The notes under the pieces are model-generated. The model ran no database searches. It was not told where the DNA came from and saw only the letters and a list, made by a program, of their open reading frames with translations. From NCBI GenBank assembly GCA_963787895.1, contig CAWBEX010000008.1, positions 62,001 through 126,000 of the forward strand: 64,000 bases of DNA, written 5' to 3'. The translations under genes were made by a program, and so were the position numbers. Source of the stretch: Anderseniella sp963787895. Lineage in GTDB: Bacteria; Pseudomonadota; Alphaproteobacteria; Rhizobiales; Aestuariivirgaceae. Position 1 is the stretch's first letter; each line of letters opens with the position of its first letter. Of the stretch, positions 9,208-16,562 are shown piece after piece.

Positions 9208-9684
9208 ATGTTGCAAAAAGTAGATAACAGCCAGCACTGGAAACAAACTCCAACCTGCCTGTCAGATTTTCTTCATGGACAACTCGTGATTGCAGGCAGT
9301 TTCAGGTTCTGGTTGGGAGGTTTCACGCGGCAGTTCAATGGCAAATCATCGGGCACATGGTGTGATGATGTGCTCGTGCTTGAAGAAGACTTCGAGTACG
9401 ACAATGGGCGCCACGAACAGCGTACCTGGCGGTTGAAGTTTGAGTCTGACGGTTCCCTGACCAGCAAGTGCAGTGATGTTATTGGGGAGGGAACAGGCAG
9501 CTACAATGGTTTTTGCTATACGCACAGCTACCTGTTTCGTTTGCCCATAGGCCGAAGTGGATTTGTTGTCCGGATCAAGGAGATTTACGAACCGCTTGAT
9601 AGTGCCCGTATTCTCTGCAATGCCAAACTGAGCCGATGGGGCATTCCAATTGGTGTGATACGAATGCAGTTTGAGCGCTACTGA
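9208..9684 (+). CDS. DUF3833 family protein
   Basis: A 158-residue protein of the DUF3833 family, function unknown. The LHGQLVIAGSF...GGFTRQFNG...G.W opening, the acidic L.LEEDF.YD.G strand and the closing RWGIPIGVI segment are the family pattern. No signal peptide or lipobox is visible at this start, although some relatives are exported. It is the last gene of the plus-strand lipid operon, 35 nt after the methyltransferase. Its last 7 bases overlap the 3' end of the convergent SnoaL-like gene (9678-9684). Confidence 0.75.
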   Translation: MLQKVDNSQHWKQTPTCLSDFLHGQLVIAGSFRFWLGGFTRQFNGKSSGTWCDDVLVLEEDFEYDNGRHEQRTWRLKFESDGSLTSKCSDVIGEGTGSYNGFCYTHSYLFRLPIGRSGFVVRIKEIYEPLDSARILCNAKLSRWGIPIGVIRMQFERY

Positions 9685-10130
9685 GGCGTAATTCTGGTTG
9701 CCATTGGACGCATTAGAAGGCGGACCAATGCCCCGATCAAGGGCAGCTTGCAAGTGATGTGCTCATTTGCATCCCAATAATCGATATGGCGTTTGACCAA
9801 GCCGTCATCGTTAAACTCGATCTCACTCAAACCGGGAATGTCGAGCGGCCCAACAAACCGTGCCGTGCCGGAAAACCGCCACTTGATCACCAGCGTTACT
9901 CCATTGAACCAATGGTCCGACACCTTGAACTGCAATCCATCGACATGCTTCAGCATATCGACAAGGACGCACCGGAAATTATCCTGGTTGAAAGTGTGGT
10001 TGAACGGATCTCGAAACTCAATGTCTTTCGCACACAAGGCCAGAAAGGCATCAATACTTTGTGCGCTAAACTCCTCCAGCGCGTTGACATATGAGATCAC
10101 TCTTTGTGGTGTCGTTGAAATGTCTGTCAT
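9678..10130 (-). CDS. SnoaL-like / nuclear transport factor 2 family protein
   Basis: A 150-residue alpha+beta-barrel protein of the SnoaL/NTF2-like type: an N-terminal helical region (VNALEEFSAQSIDAFLALCA), then DIEFRDPFN and the WRFSGTARF strand. Such folds form small isomerase, hydratase or binding barrels; the substrate is unknown. I start it at the ATG at 10130, which overlaps the SDR stop as ATGA; the in-frame ATG at 10160 lies inside the SDR. It is the last gene of the rpoE-chrR-SDR operon and is convergent with DUF3833. Confidence 0.8.
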   Translation of the reverse strand: MTDISTTPQRVISYVNALEEFSAQSIDAFLALCAKDIEFRDPFNHTFNQDNFRCVLVDMLKHVDGLQFKVSDHWFNGVTLVIKWRFSGTARFVGPLDIPGLSEIEFNDDGLVKRHIDYWDANEHITCKLPLIGALVRLLMRPMATRITPQ

Positions 10131-10885
10131 TTCTTTGCCACGAATGTCCTGACCAGCCATAGGTAAAGACCATTTGGCAGCATGCCAACTGCCTTCAAGA
10201 GGCAGACCAATTGCCAGGGAAAGGCAATTTCAAAACGGTTACTGCGTAAACCCCTGATGATACTTTCAACCGCAGTTTCTGTGTCTATCAAGAACGGCAT
10301 GGGGAAGTCGTTGCGTTCAGTCATTGGCGTATTCACGAATCCGGGATTGATGACTTGCAGCTTGATTCCCTTGCGCGCCAGATCGGGCTGCAGGCTTTCA
10401 CACAAATTGATCAATGCCGCCTTGGTGGGACCATAGTAGGCAGATCTCGGTAAACCGCGGTAACCAGCAACGGATGCCACGACGGCGATATGTCCTTCAT
10501 GACGCCCGGTCATGGCAGATGCCAGCGGTACGAGGCACCTTGCAACACCCAAGTAATTGACGTCGATCGACTTGGCGAACAAGTCCACGTCGAGGTTACT
10601 GCTGTCGGAAAGCTCCCAGAAACCGGCATTCAGGATGGCAAGATCTATTTGCCCTCGCTCAGTTTCGATTTTCGCAACGGCGCGCAGCACGTCGTCCGGC
10701 TCGGTTACATCCAGGGGGTATGCTTGGATGCTTTGGTATGTCTTGGCCATAGAGTTCAGAGCATCCGCCGAGCGCGCGGATACTGACACATCAACACCCG
10801 CCTTGCTGAAGGCCACAGCCAACTCGCGCCCGATCCCGGAGCTCGCGCCTGTGATCCAGACGTGTTTCCAGGGATATGGCTGCAT
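10127..10885 (-). CDS. SDR-family NAD(P)-dependent oxidoreductase
   Basis: Short-chain dehydrogenase/reductase of 252 residues. The cofactor motif TGASSGIG is at 12-19, the NAG motif at 86-88, and the catalytic Ser138, Tyr151 and Lys155 (YGPTK) are all present, so it should be active. A hydrophobic C-terminal stretch (LVCLLKAVGMLPNGLYLWLV) may touch the membrane. It begins 8 nt after chrR and overlaps the SnoaL-like gene by ATGA. In R. sphaeroides an SDR gene sits in the corresponding RpoE-regulated cluster. The substrate is probably a lipid or lipid-derived carbonyl, by context only. Confidence 0.87.
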   Translation of the reverse strand: MQPYPWKHVWITGASSGIGRELAVAFSKAGVDVSVSARSADALNSMAKTYQSIQAYPLDVTEPDDVLRAVAKIETERGQIDLAILNAGFWELSDSSNLDVDLFAKSIDVNYLGVARCLVPLASAMTGRHEGHIAVVASVAGYRGLPRSAYYGPTKAALINLCESLQPDLARKGIKLQVINPGFVNTPMTERNDFPMPFLIDTETAVESIIRGLRSNRFEIAFPWQLVCLLKAVGMLPNGLYLWLVRTFVAKK

Positions 10886-10893
10886 CTACCTGA

Positions 10894-11562
10894 TCATATC
10901 CCGACAAAGGGCTGCAGGAGTCGCGGCAAAAAGCCCTTGAAGCGAGCCGGCTTCTCAACCGCAACCAAACAAATGCATTCCTCGTTGTCTTCCACGACCG
11001 GCTGGTGTTCGAATTCCGGATCGAGGTCAGCGACATCCCAGCGGGCAAAGCGCCCGCATTTGTCGTTGTAAGCCCCGGACAAGATCAATGTCACTTCATG
11101 GCCGGCATGGCCATGTTCCGGAACCGCACGGCCGGCAGCAATCCGCATCAAGAAGAGCTTGCTGGCTGCATTTTCTCCCAGCTCGATCTGATGTGTAGAG
11201 ATGCCGCGGCCAGCGCGCTTCCAGCTGATTTCAGAAAACGGCACACCCAGCAACGATGCCACCAAAGGAGGAATTACATCGCCATTTGCGGTTTCCGGCC
11301 CCGAAGCGGAGACGTCTTGCCGCATCTTGCGGTCTTCTGCCTCAAGTCGTTCCAGCAAATTGTTGGCCGCACCTTGTGACAGTGCGACCGGTTCAACCTC
11401 TTCCAGTACTGCACCGCCCAGCGATTGTGCCTTGGTAACCTTGGCGCGGCACTTGTTGCAATGACCAATATGGCCAGAAGCGACGATGGCGAAAGCAGAC
11501 GGAAGCGAACCAGCTGCGAAGCTCATGATGGTCGATTCATCGAGGTGATGGTTGATTGTCAT
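10894..11562 (-). CDS. chrR: ChrR-family zinc anti-sigma factor
   Basis: Anti-sigma factor that holds the ECF sigma factor inactive until singlet oxygen is present. It has 222 residues and two metal-binding domains. The N-terminal zinc anti-sigma domain has His6, His31, Cys35 and Cys38, the same positions as in the characterised Rhodobacter sphaeroides ChrR. The C-terminal cupin has His150, His152, Glu156 and His186, the full ligand set needed for the singlet-oxygen response in that protein. It overlaps rpoE by ATGA (11559-11562), giving coupled, near-equimolar synthesis. No key residue is missing, so a working sensor is expected. Confidence 0.95.
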   Translation of the reverse strand: MTINHHLDESTIMSFAAGSLPSAFAIVASGHIGHCNKCRAKVTKAQSLGGAVLEEVEPVALSQGAANNLLERLEAEDRKMRQDVSASGPETANGDVIPPLVASLLGVPFSEISWKRAGRGISTHQIELGENAASKLFLMRIAAGRAVPEHGHAGHEVTLILSGAYNDKCGRFARWDVADLDPEFEHQPVVEDNEECICLVAVEKPARFKGFLPRLLQPFVGI

Positions 11563-12161
11563 CTCAAATCCTCCAATGCGCTGTTCAGCTTGTTGTAAGC
11601 CAATCGCATGCGTGATTTCACAGTGCCCAAAGGCAGCTTAAGTTTCTCTGCAATTTCCATGTGTGTCATGTCATCCCGGAAAGCCAATTGAATTACCTCG
11701 CGCTGGTCAGCGGGAAGCGTTTTGACTGCCTGAGCAACAATCACGCTTTCCTGCAAGCCTGTTACCTGCTCCTCGCTTGAAGGATCACCGCTCTCAAAAT
11801 CAAAGTTGCTAATTTCTTCAAATCTCAATCCGCTTGCTCGCCGAAAGGAGTCGATCCGCAAGTTCCGCGCGATCGTGAAAATCCAAGTCGAAACAGAGCC
11901 TTTGTCCGGCGAGTAGAGTGACGCCTTGTGCCAAACCTTTATCAAAGTGTCCTGCGTCAGATCCTCGGCCAACTCCGGCGTCGCGCCCTTGCGCATCATA
12001 AAGCCCTTAATCATTGGGCCGAAGTCCGCGAACAACTCGGTGAAAGCGCGTTTGTCAGCGTCATTGGCAATACGCTGCAACAACTCAACATGGGCGTTGT
12101 TACGCTTCCTCTTTGACTCGCTTTGCAGCGTCAAGGGCATGTGTCCGACCACCTCAAGCAT
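11559..12161 (-). CDS. rpoE: ECF RNA polymerase sigma factor RpoE (ChrR-controlled)
   Basis: ECF sigma factor of 200 residues. Region 2 contains the LAEDLTQDTLIKVWHKASLY core-binding segment and region 4 the HMEIAEKLKLPLGTVKSRM helix-turn-helix. The ATG at 12161 has AAGGA 6 nt upstream; a GTG at 12188 is in frame but has no ribosome-binding site. It is the first gene of the minus operon rpoE-chrR-SDR-SnoaL. With ChrR it should activate this operon and, by analogy to R. sphaeroides, the neighbouring lipid operon and other oxidative-defence genes. Autoregulation is expected but I could not find a clear -35/-10 pair. Confidence 0.94.
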   Translation of the reverse strand: MLEVVGHMPLTLQSESKRKRNNAHVELLQRIANDADKRAFTELFADFGPMIKGFMMRKGATPELAEDLTQDTLIKVWHKASLYSPDKGSVSTWIFTIARNLRIDSFRRASGLRFEEISNFDFESGDPSSEEQVTGLQESVIVAQAVKTLPADQREVIQLAFRDDMTHMEIAEKLKLPLGTVKSRMRLAYNKLNSALEDLR

Positions 12162-12188
12162 TGTACGTCCTTGTCTGTTACTTACCAC

Positions 12189-12225
12189 ACCGTTACAGCA
12201 ACGGTTGAAACAAACTGGCAGATCA
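12189..12225 (-). promoter_or_regulatory. Candidate rpoE control region
   Basis: Upstream of rpoE there is a perfect inverted repeat ACCGTT-N5-AACGGT (12189-12205) and, further up on the minus strand, a TGATCT (12220-12225) resembling the RpoE -35 TGATCC. No TAAG-type -10 lies 17-19 nt from the TGATCT, so the assignment is weak. The repeat could instead be a binding site or leader hairpin. Confidence 0.25.
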
Positions 12226-12380
12226 CCCCTTCATCGCATTTTCCACTTCCGGCAATTTGCACACCACATGAGGATTGGCGCAGATGTGTCATTGCCTGCA
12301 AACGCACAACATGTCCGCAATTCAATGATTTTTCTGCTTGTGTTCGATGATATCTGTCTGAGATGCAGGACGCACTGATC

Positions 12381-12408
12381 AACCGGCCTCTCGCGAAAGA
12401 GGCCGGTT
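12381..12408 (-). terminator. Strong hairpin downstream of the fasciclin gene
   Basis: A perfect 11-bp stem (AACCGGCCTCT / AGAGGCCGGTT) with a 6-nt loop lies about 25 nt after the fasciclin-gene stop. There is no T-run on either side, so it may be an imperfect intrinsic terminator or an mRNA 3' stabilising hairpin. Confidence 0.5.
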
Positions 12409-12432
12409 GCAGCGCGGGAATGGCCGACCTGC

Positions 12433-12921
12433 CTACTTTGGCATGATCACAGTGTCGATGACATGAATGACACCGTTGTCTGCCCCCACGTCTGGCGTGA
12501 CAACTTTTGCGTCATCAATTGTCACGCCTGAATCACTTGCAACGATCTTGGCTTCGGAACCCTGAACTGTCTTCGCCATGGTTTCCTTGCCTGCAATGTC
12601 TGCAGCCATCACTTTACCCGGAATGACATGGTAAGTGAGAACAGAAACCAGCTTGTCCTTGTTCTCCGGCTTCAAAAGCTCTTCCACAGTGCCAGCTGGC
12701 AACTTGGCAAAGGCTTCATCGGTTGGCGCAAATACCGTGAAAGGGCCAGGACCTTTGAGGGTGTCGACAAGGCCTGCCGCCTGAACAGCAGCAACAAGAG
12801 TGTTGAATGAACCAGCGGCCACAGCTGTATCAACGATGTCAGCTGCCTTGGCACCAACAACGCCAAAAGCCAGTGAAGTTGCAACGGCCGTTGCGGTGAG
12901 AAGTGAGCGGATACGTGTCAT
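12433..12921 (-). CDS. Secreted fasciclin (FAS1) domain protein
   Basis: Exported 162-residue protein with one FAS1 (fasciclin/beta-Ig-H3) domain. The start at 12921 has AAAGGA upstream and gives a clean signal peptide (MTRIRSLL followed by a hydrophobic core, likely cut at AKA-A near residue 29). FAS1 box H1 (GPGPFTVFAPTDEAFAKLP) and box H2 (NGVIHVIDTVIMP) are both visible. FAS1 domains mediate adhesion or surface interactions; the bacterial role is poorly defined. It lies 271 bp upstream of rpoE on the same strand. A fasciclin gene is, to my recollection, part of the R. sphaeroides RpoE regulon, so co-regulation is plausible. Confidence 0.9.
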   Translation of the reverse strand: MTRIRSLLTATAVATSLAFGVVGAKAADIVDTAVAAGSFNTLVAAVQAAGLVDTLKGPGPFTVFAPTDEAFAKLPAGTVEELLKPENKDKLVSVLTYHVIPGKVMAADIAGKETMAKTVQGSEAKIVASDSGVTIDDAKVVTPDVGADNGVIHVIDTVIMPK

Positions 12922-13543
12922 AGAAGTGAATCCTTTAAATTGTTTGGGCCCCTTACCCATCCACATCAACGCGCCTCACCCGCAACTGGATGTCGCCATT
13001 TCAAATGGTGAAAATCTGAGCTGCATGACGGTGAATTGATGAAACTGAGTGATCCATCTTTGAACTGCCCAAATCTCCATAATCCAGACACTTCTGGAAC
13101 TGCGGCAACGAAGTCGCCAGGACACGGCACAGCGCGACATCCTAAAAAAGGTCACAGCCCATTGGCATCCAGGCGATTCTTGCATCTCCGAGAGTTCACT
13201 TCGCGAGGGAAGTGACATGAAGCTCGCCTTTGTCGCGGGGCACGATCGGTTTGTTGCAGTCATCCCGGGGCTTGGCCAAAGCGTGCAATGGTCTGCCATA
13301 AGCCACTTTTTCTGGATGGTGCGCTGGCACAATGTCGAACATGGAGTTACCAGGGTGTACGATCAGCTGACTGCATCGGGTCGCAACGTCATCTGTGGCT
13401 GTTCCAAACGCTGGTTGTATCGACGTAAAAACAACTCTGGCGTAACGGTTGTGGTGCGTTTGCTACCCAGTTCCGCAGAAGTATGGCTGGGGTTTCAGAA
13501 TGCGCAATAAATCAAGCTGCTTCAATGCACCAAATGAAGCACG
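12922..13543. other. 622-bp gene-poor region between the fasciclin gene and tRNA-Ser
   Basis: It holds the fasciclin promoter region at its left end and a decayed copy of a methyltransferase gene fragment (13241-13392). Frames on both strands (12976-13332 minus, 13217-13510 plus) are open but match no domain I recognise apart from that fragment. A GTAAG lies at the downstream edge of the fasciclin leader, without a clear -35. The rest shows nothing I can name. Confidence 0.5.
13241..13392 (+). pseudogene. 152-bp fragment duplicated from the methyltransferase gene 3' region
   Basis: This stretch aligns without gaps to 5213-5364 inside the two-domain methyltransferase gene. By eye 138 of 152 bases match (about 91%). 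Read in the parent's frame there is no stop, but 10 of the 14 differences change the amino acid, so it is not under protein-level constraint. It sits inside a 97-codon plus-strand frame (13217-13510) whose flanks do not resemble the methyltransferase. It is either a remnant of a paralogous gene or a small dispersed repeat derived from one. Confidence 0.75.
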
Positions 13544-13633
13544 TGGCGGAGAGAGGGGGATTCGAACCCCCGGAACGCTTGCGCGCTCAACGGTTTTCGA
13601 GACCGCCCCATTCAACCACTCTGGCACCTCTCC
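13544..13633 (-). tRNA. tRNA-Ser (anticodon CGA)
   Basis: The minus strand folds as a class II tRNA. The 7-bp acceptor stem GGAGAGG pairs with TCTCTCC (last pair G-T), followed by discriminator G and an encoded CCA (13544-13546). The anticodon loop CTCGAAA gives anticodon CGA (13597-13599). A long variable arm and the T-loop GGTTCGAATCC are present. These features identify tRNA-Ser reading UCG codons. Confidence 0.95.
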
Positions 13634-13718
13634 GGATATTGCGATTGACAGGTAGACAACCCGTCAGATCAGGCGCCCTGATACAACAAGCATCCGCCCC
13701 CTTCAAGCCCGCTTTTGC

Positions 13719-13747
13719 TTGACTTGCACGGCCCACGCATATAGGAA
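13719..13747 (+). promoter_or_regulatory. Candidate promoter of rplU-rpmA
   Basis: TTGACT (13719-13724) is followed after 15-17 nt by TATAGG/TAGGAA, a reasonable sigma70-type pair about 150 nt before rplU. The first ribosomal-protein gene of the operon has no other nearby candidate. Confidence 0.4.
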
Positions 13748-13894
13748 ACCACCGATTGTTCCGGTACAAACCAGTGCCGGAGCTCAAACTGCGCTGCCCA
13801 AGGTTCTATAAAACCAATAAAAAAACAAGCCTGGCAAGGGTTTAACCGCCCCCAACAGCACCGGAAGGCGCGGCGAGAAGAAACATAAGGACGT

Positions 13895-14524
13895 TTGAAA
13901 ATGTACGCAGTCATCAAGACCGGCGGCAAACAATATCGTGTTGCTGCTGAAGATGTCATCGAGATCGAGCGCACAGGCGCGGCCGAAGGTGACATTGTAG
14001 AATTTCCAGTGCTCATGCTGGCCGATGAAGGCAAGGTCGATGTCGGCACCCCTGTTATCGATGGCGCAACCGTTGCAGGCCAGGTTATGGCCCTGTCGCG
14101 CGGACCGAAGATCATCATCTTCAAGAAGAAGCGCCGCAAGCACTACCGCCGCAAGAACGGCCATCGCCAGGACTTGATGCAGGTGCAGATCACCGAAATC
14201 CTGACCGGCGGCAAGAAGCCATCCAAGAAGGCTGCTGCGCCGGCCAAGAAAGCCGCTGCACCAAATGCTGAAGCCAAGGCAGAAGCGGTCAAGGACGATG
14301 TTGAGATCATCGGCGGTGTTGGCCCTGCCCTGAAGAAAAAACTGGCTGCGGCCGGAGTTACCACGCTGAGCCAGATTGCTGCCATGAGCGTGGCTGACAT
14401 GGCCAAGCTGGATGAAGATCTGAAACTCGGTGGCCGCACCGAGCGCGAAGAGTGGATTGAACAGGCCAAGGAACTGCTGGCCGGCAAGCCAGCCCGCGCC
14501 AAGGTCGACCAAGCCAAGCAGTAG
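13895..14524 (+). CDS. rplU: 50S ribosomal protein L21 with C-terminal extension
   Basis: Ribosomal protein L21, a 23S rRNA-binding protein of the large subunit. Residues 1-103 are the conserved L21 domain (MYAVIKTGGKQYRV start, KKKRRKHYRRKNGHRQ rRNA-binding stretch). The 209-residue total is twice the usual length. The extra part is a Lys/Ala-rich linker (around 110-135) and a helix-hairpin-helix-like domain (IIGGVGPALKKKLAAAGV) near 135-195. Extended L21 proteins are known in Hyphomicrobiales; the extension's function is unknown. It is followed by rpmA after 34 nt. Confidence 0.97.
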   Translation: MKMYAVIKTGGKQYRVAAEDVIEIERTGAAEGDIVEFPVLMLADEGKVDVGTPVIDGATVAGQVMALSRGPKIIIFKKKRRKHYRRKNGHRQDLMQVQITEILTGGKKPSKKAAAPAKKAAAPNAEAKAEAVKDDVEIIGGVGPALKKKLAAAGVTTLSQIAAMSVADMAKLDEDLKLGGRTEREEWIEQAKELLAGKPARAKVDQAKQ

Positions 14525-14558
14525 AACAAACAAGCGATCGCATTAAAGGAGCAAACCC

Positions 14559-14828
14559 ATGGCTCACAAAAAAGCAGGCGGTTCATCCCGCAACGGACGT
14601 GACAGTGAAGGCCGCCGCCTAGGCGTCAAGAAATTCGGTGGCGAGCGCGTGATTCCTGGCAACATCATCATCCGCCAGCGCGGCACCAAGGTTCACCCTG
14701 GTGAGCACGTTGGCATCGGCAAGGACCACACCATCTTCGCCACCAGCGAAGGCCATGTCGAGTTCCGCGCCCGCGGCAACGGACGCACTTATGTGTCCGT
14801 CGTCCCGATGCCGGCAGCTGCAGAGTAA
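14559..14828 (+). CDS. rpmA: 50S ribosomal protein L27
   Basis: Ribosomal protein L27, 89 residues, located near the peptidyl-transferase centre. It begins MAHKKAGGSSRNGRDSEG and has the GVKKFGGERV segment diagnostic of L27; the N-terminal tail matches the non-cleaved form. AAAGGAG lies 8 nt before the ATG. Directly downstream are three hairpins, the last a good terminator. Confidence 0.98.
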   Translation: MAHKKAGGSSRNGRDSEGRRLGVKKFGGERVIPGNIIIRQRGTKVHPGEHVGIGKDHTIFATSEGHVEFRARGNGRTYVSVVPMPAAAE

Positions 14829-14836
14829 CAGCCGGC

Positions 14837-14923
14837 TGGGTCTGGACCCATCACCGGCGCCATCGCCCCGGTGAGACAAATCATGTGCATGCGGGGAGAT
14901 GGGAAAAAACCATCTCCCCGTTT
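14837..14923 (+). terminator. rplU-rpmA terminator region
   Basis: Three inverted repeats follow rpmA: TGGGTC/GACCCA (14837-14850), CACCGG/CCGGTG (14852-14873), and an 11-bp stem CGGGGAGATGG/CCATCTCCCCG (14892-14902 and 14910-14920) with an A-rich loop and TTTGT after it. The last is the probable intrinsic terminator. Confidence 0.7.
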
Positions 14924-14946
14924 GTCGTTTGAAAGCACAATACCTG

Positions 14947-15510
14947 ATGACTGAAATCGAGACAGAAAGGCTCTTGCTGCGTCTCATGGATTATGACGAC
15001 GCACCGCGTCTGGCTGAAATTGCCAACGACGCGCGCATTGCCCACATGCTCGGCACAATGCCCCATCCATATACGCTGGATGATGCGCATGAATACATTG
15101 CCGCCTGCCGCAAACACGACAAGCATGCAGCTAGATTTGCCATCTGTGAAACGGTCCGGCCGAAAGAGGTGATCGGAGCAGCAGGGTATGGCCCCGCCAC
15201 GATTGTCGGCAAGGACCCGGAAGAAATTGATTTCGGTTACTGGCTCGGCGTTGAATACTGGGGCCAGGGATTTGCCACCGAAGCTGCCCGTGCTGCACGC
15301 GACCATGCCTTCATGCTTGGTGGAGTAGAACAAATCGACACCGATTACTTGACGGTAAACCCAGGCTCAGGAAAGGTTCTCGTCCGGCTGGGCTTTGAGC
15401 AGGTTGCAGAACGCACGTGTCATTCGCGCGGATCTGGTGAACGCAGACCGTCAATTCATGTCCGCCTGACACGGCAGAGCTGGCAATCACTCAAGGAGGC
15501 CGGACAATGA
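14947..15510 (+). CDS. GNAT-family N-acetyltransferase (RimJ-like)
   Basis: Acetyl-CoA-dependent N-acetyltransferase of 187 residues. TERLLLRLMDYDDAPRL at the start is the usual opening of the RimJ/RimL-type subgroup, and YWGQGFATEAARAA is the acetyl-CoA-binding loop (Q/RxxGxG/A). The ATG at 14947 lies after the terminator hairpin; the upstream ATG at 14899 is within that hairpin and is rejected. It overlaps obgE by ATGA. The same gene lies between rpmA and obgE in other Hyphomicrobiales. Acceptor unknown. Confidence 0.88.
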   Translation: MTEIETERLLLRLMDYDDAPRLAEIANDARIAHMLGTMPHPYTLDDAHEYIAACRKHDKHAARFAICETVRPKEVIGAAGYGPATIVGKDPEEIDFGYWLGVEYWGQGFATEAARAARDHAFMLGGVEQIDTDYLTVNPGSGKVLVRLGFEQVAERTCHSRGSGERRPSIHVRLTRQSWQSLKEAGQ

Positions 15511-16562
15511 AGTTTCTGGACCAGGCAAAGGTGTATGTGCGCTCCGGCAATGGCGGCGCAGGTTGCGTATCGTTCCGACGCGAAAAGTTTATCGAGCACG
15601 GCGGCCCTGACGGTGGTGATGGCGGCCGCGGCGGTCATGTTTTTGTCGAAGCCGTCAACGGGCTCAATACCCTCATTGATTATCGCTACCAGCAACACTT
15701 CAAGGCTGGCACCGGCGTGCACGGCATGGGCCGCAACCGCACTGGCGCCATGGGAAACGACGTTGTGCTGAAGGTTCCGGTCGGCACCGAGATACTGGAA
15801 GAAGACACTGAAACTCTGATTGCCGATCTCACCGAAGAAGGTCAGCGAGTGCGCCTGCTGCGCGGTGGCAATGGCGGCTGGGGCAACGCCCGTTTCAAGT
15901 CATCCACCAACCAGGCCCCTCGCCACGCCAACCCCGGCGAGGATGGTACGGACATGTGGATATGGCTGCGCCTCAAGCTCATCGCTGATGCAGGTCTGGT
16001 GGGTCTGCCGAATGCCGGCAAGTCGACACTGTTGTCCGTCGTATCCGCTGCCAAGCCAAAAATCGCCGATTATCCTTTCACGACCCTGGTGCCGAACCTT
16101 GGAGTCGTTGAGGTTGATACGGCAACATTCGTGCTGGCCGACATACCCGGCCTCATCGAAGGGGCCCATGAAGGGGTTGGTTTGGGCGACCGCTTCCTTG
16201 GCCACGTCGAACGCTGCGCCTGCCTGCTGCACCTGATAGATGCTTCACAGGATGACCCGGCAGAGGCCTACCGCGTAGTTCGCGGCGAGATTGAAGCTTA
16301 TGCGCAGGAACTGGCTGAAAAGCAGGAGCTTGTGGTCTTCAACAAGACAGACGTGGTCGATCCGGATGAGTTGAACAAGAAACGCAAGGCATTTGAAAAG
16401 GCTACAGGCCAGGTGCCGCTGCTGATGTCTGCTGTCACTGGTCAAGGTGTGCGCCCGGCGATGGCAAGCCTGCTGCAATTCATCCGAAAGGAACGCAGCC
16501 GGGCTGACACCACACAAACACAAGGCAATACCAGTTCGGAAGCTGATACATGGCGTCCCTGA
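15507..16562 (+). CDS. obgE: GTPase Obg/CgtA
   Basis: Essential GTPase for 50S ribosome assembly and stress control. It has 351 residues. The glycine-rich OBG domain occupies 1-158. The G domain has G1 GLPNAGKST (166-174), the switch-II DIPG (212-215) and G4 NKTD (279-282). It has a short acidic/polar C-terminal tail. It overlaps the acetyltransferase by 4 nt and proB by 13 nt, so it lies in a tightly coupled run. Confidence 0.98.
   Translation: MKFLDQAKVYVRSGNGGAGCVSFRREKFIEHGGPDGGDGGRGGHVFVEAVNGLNTLIDYRYQQHFKAGTGVHGMGRNRTGAMGNDVVLKVPVGTEILEEDTETLIADLTEEGQRVRLLRGGNGGWGNARFKSSTNQAPRHANPGEDGTDMWIWLRLKLIADAGLVGLPNAGKSTLLSVVSAAKPKIADYPFTTLVPNLGVVEVDTATFVLADIPGLIEGAHEGVGLGDRFLGHVERCACLLHLIDASQDDPAEAYRVVRGEIEAYAQELAEKQELVVFNKTDVVDPDELNKKRKAFEKATGQVPLLMSAVTGQGVRPAMASLLQFIRKERSRADTTQTQGNTSSEADTWRP

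Noticed and set aside
12976..13332. Minus-strand 118-codon frame near the fasciclin gene
   Set aside because: It is antisense to the decayed methyltransferase fragment, rich in Ser/Arg/Trp/Cys, and lacks a ribosome-binding site or any family-like motif.
13217..13510. 97-codon plus-strand frame containing the duplicated fragment, as a real gene
   Set aside because: Only the 152-bp fragment has similarity, and its changes are mostly non-synonymous; the ends look random.
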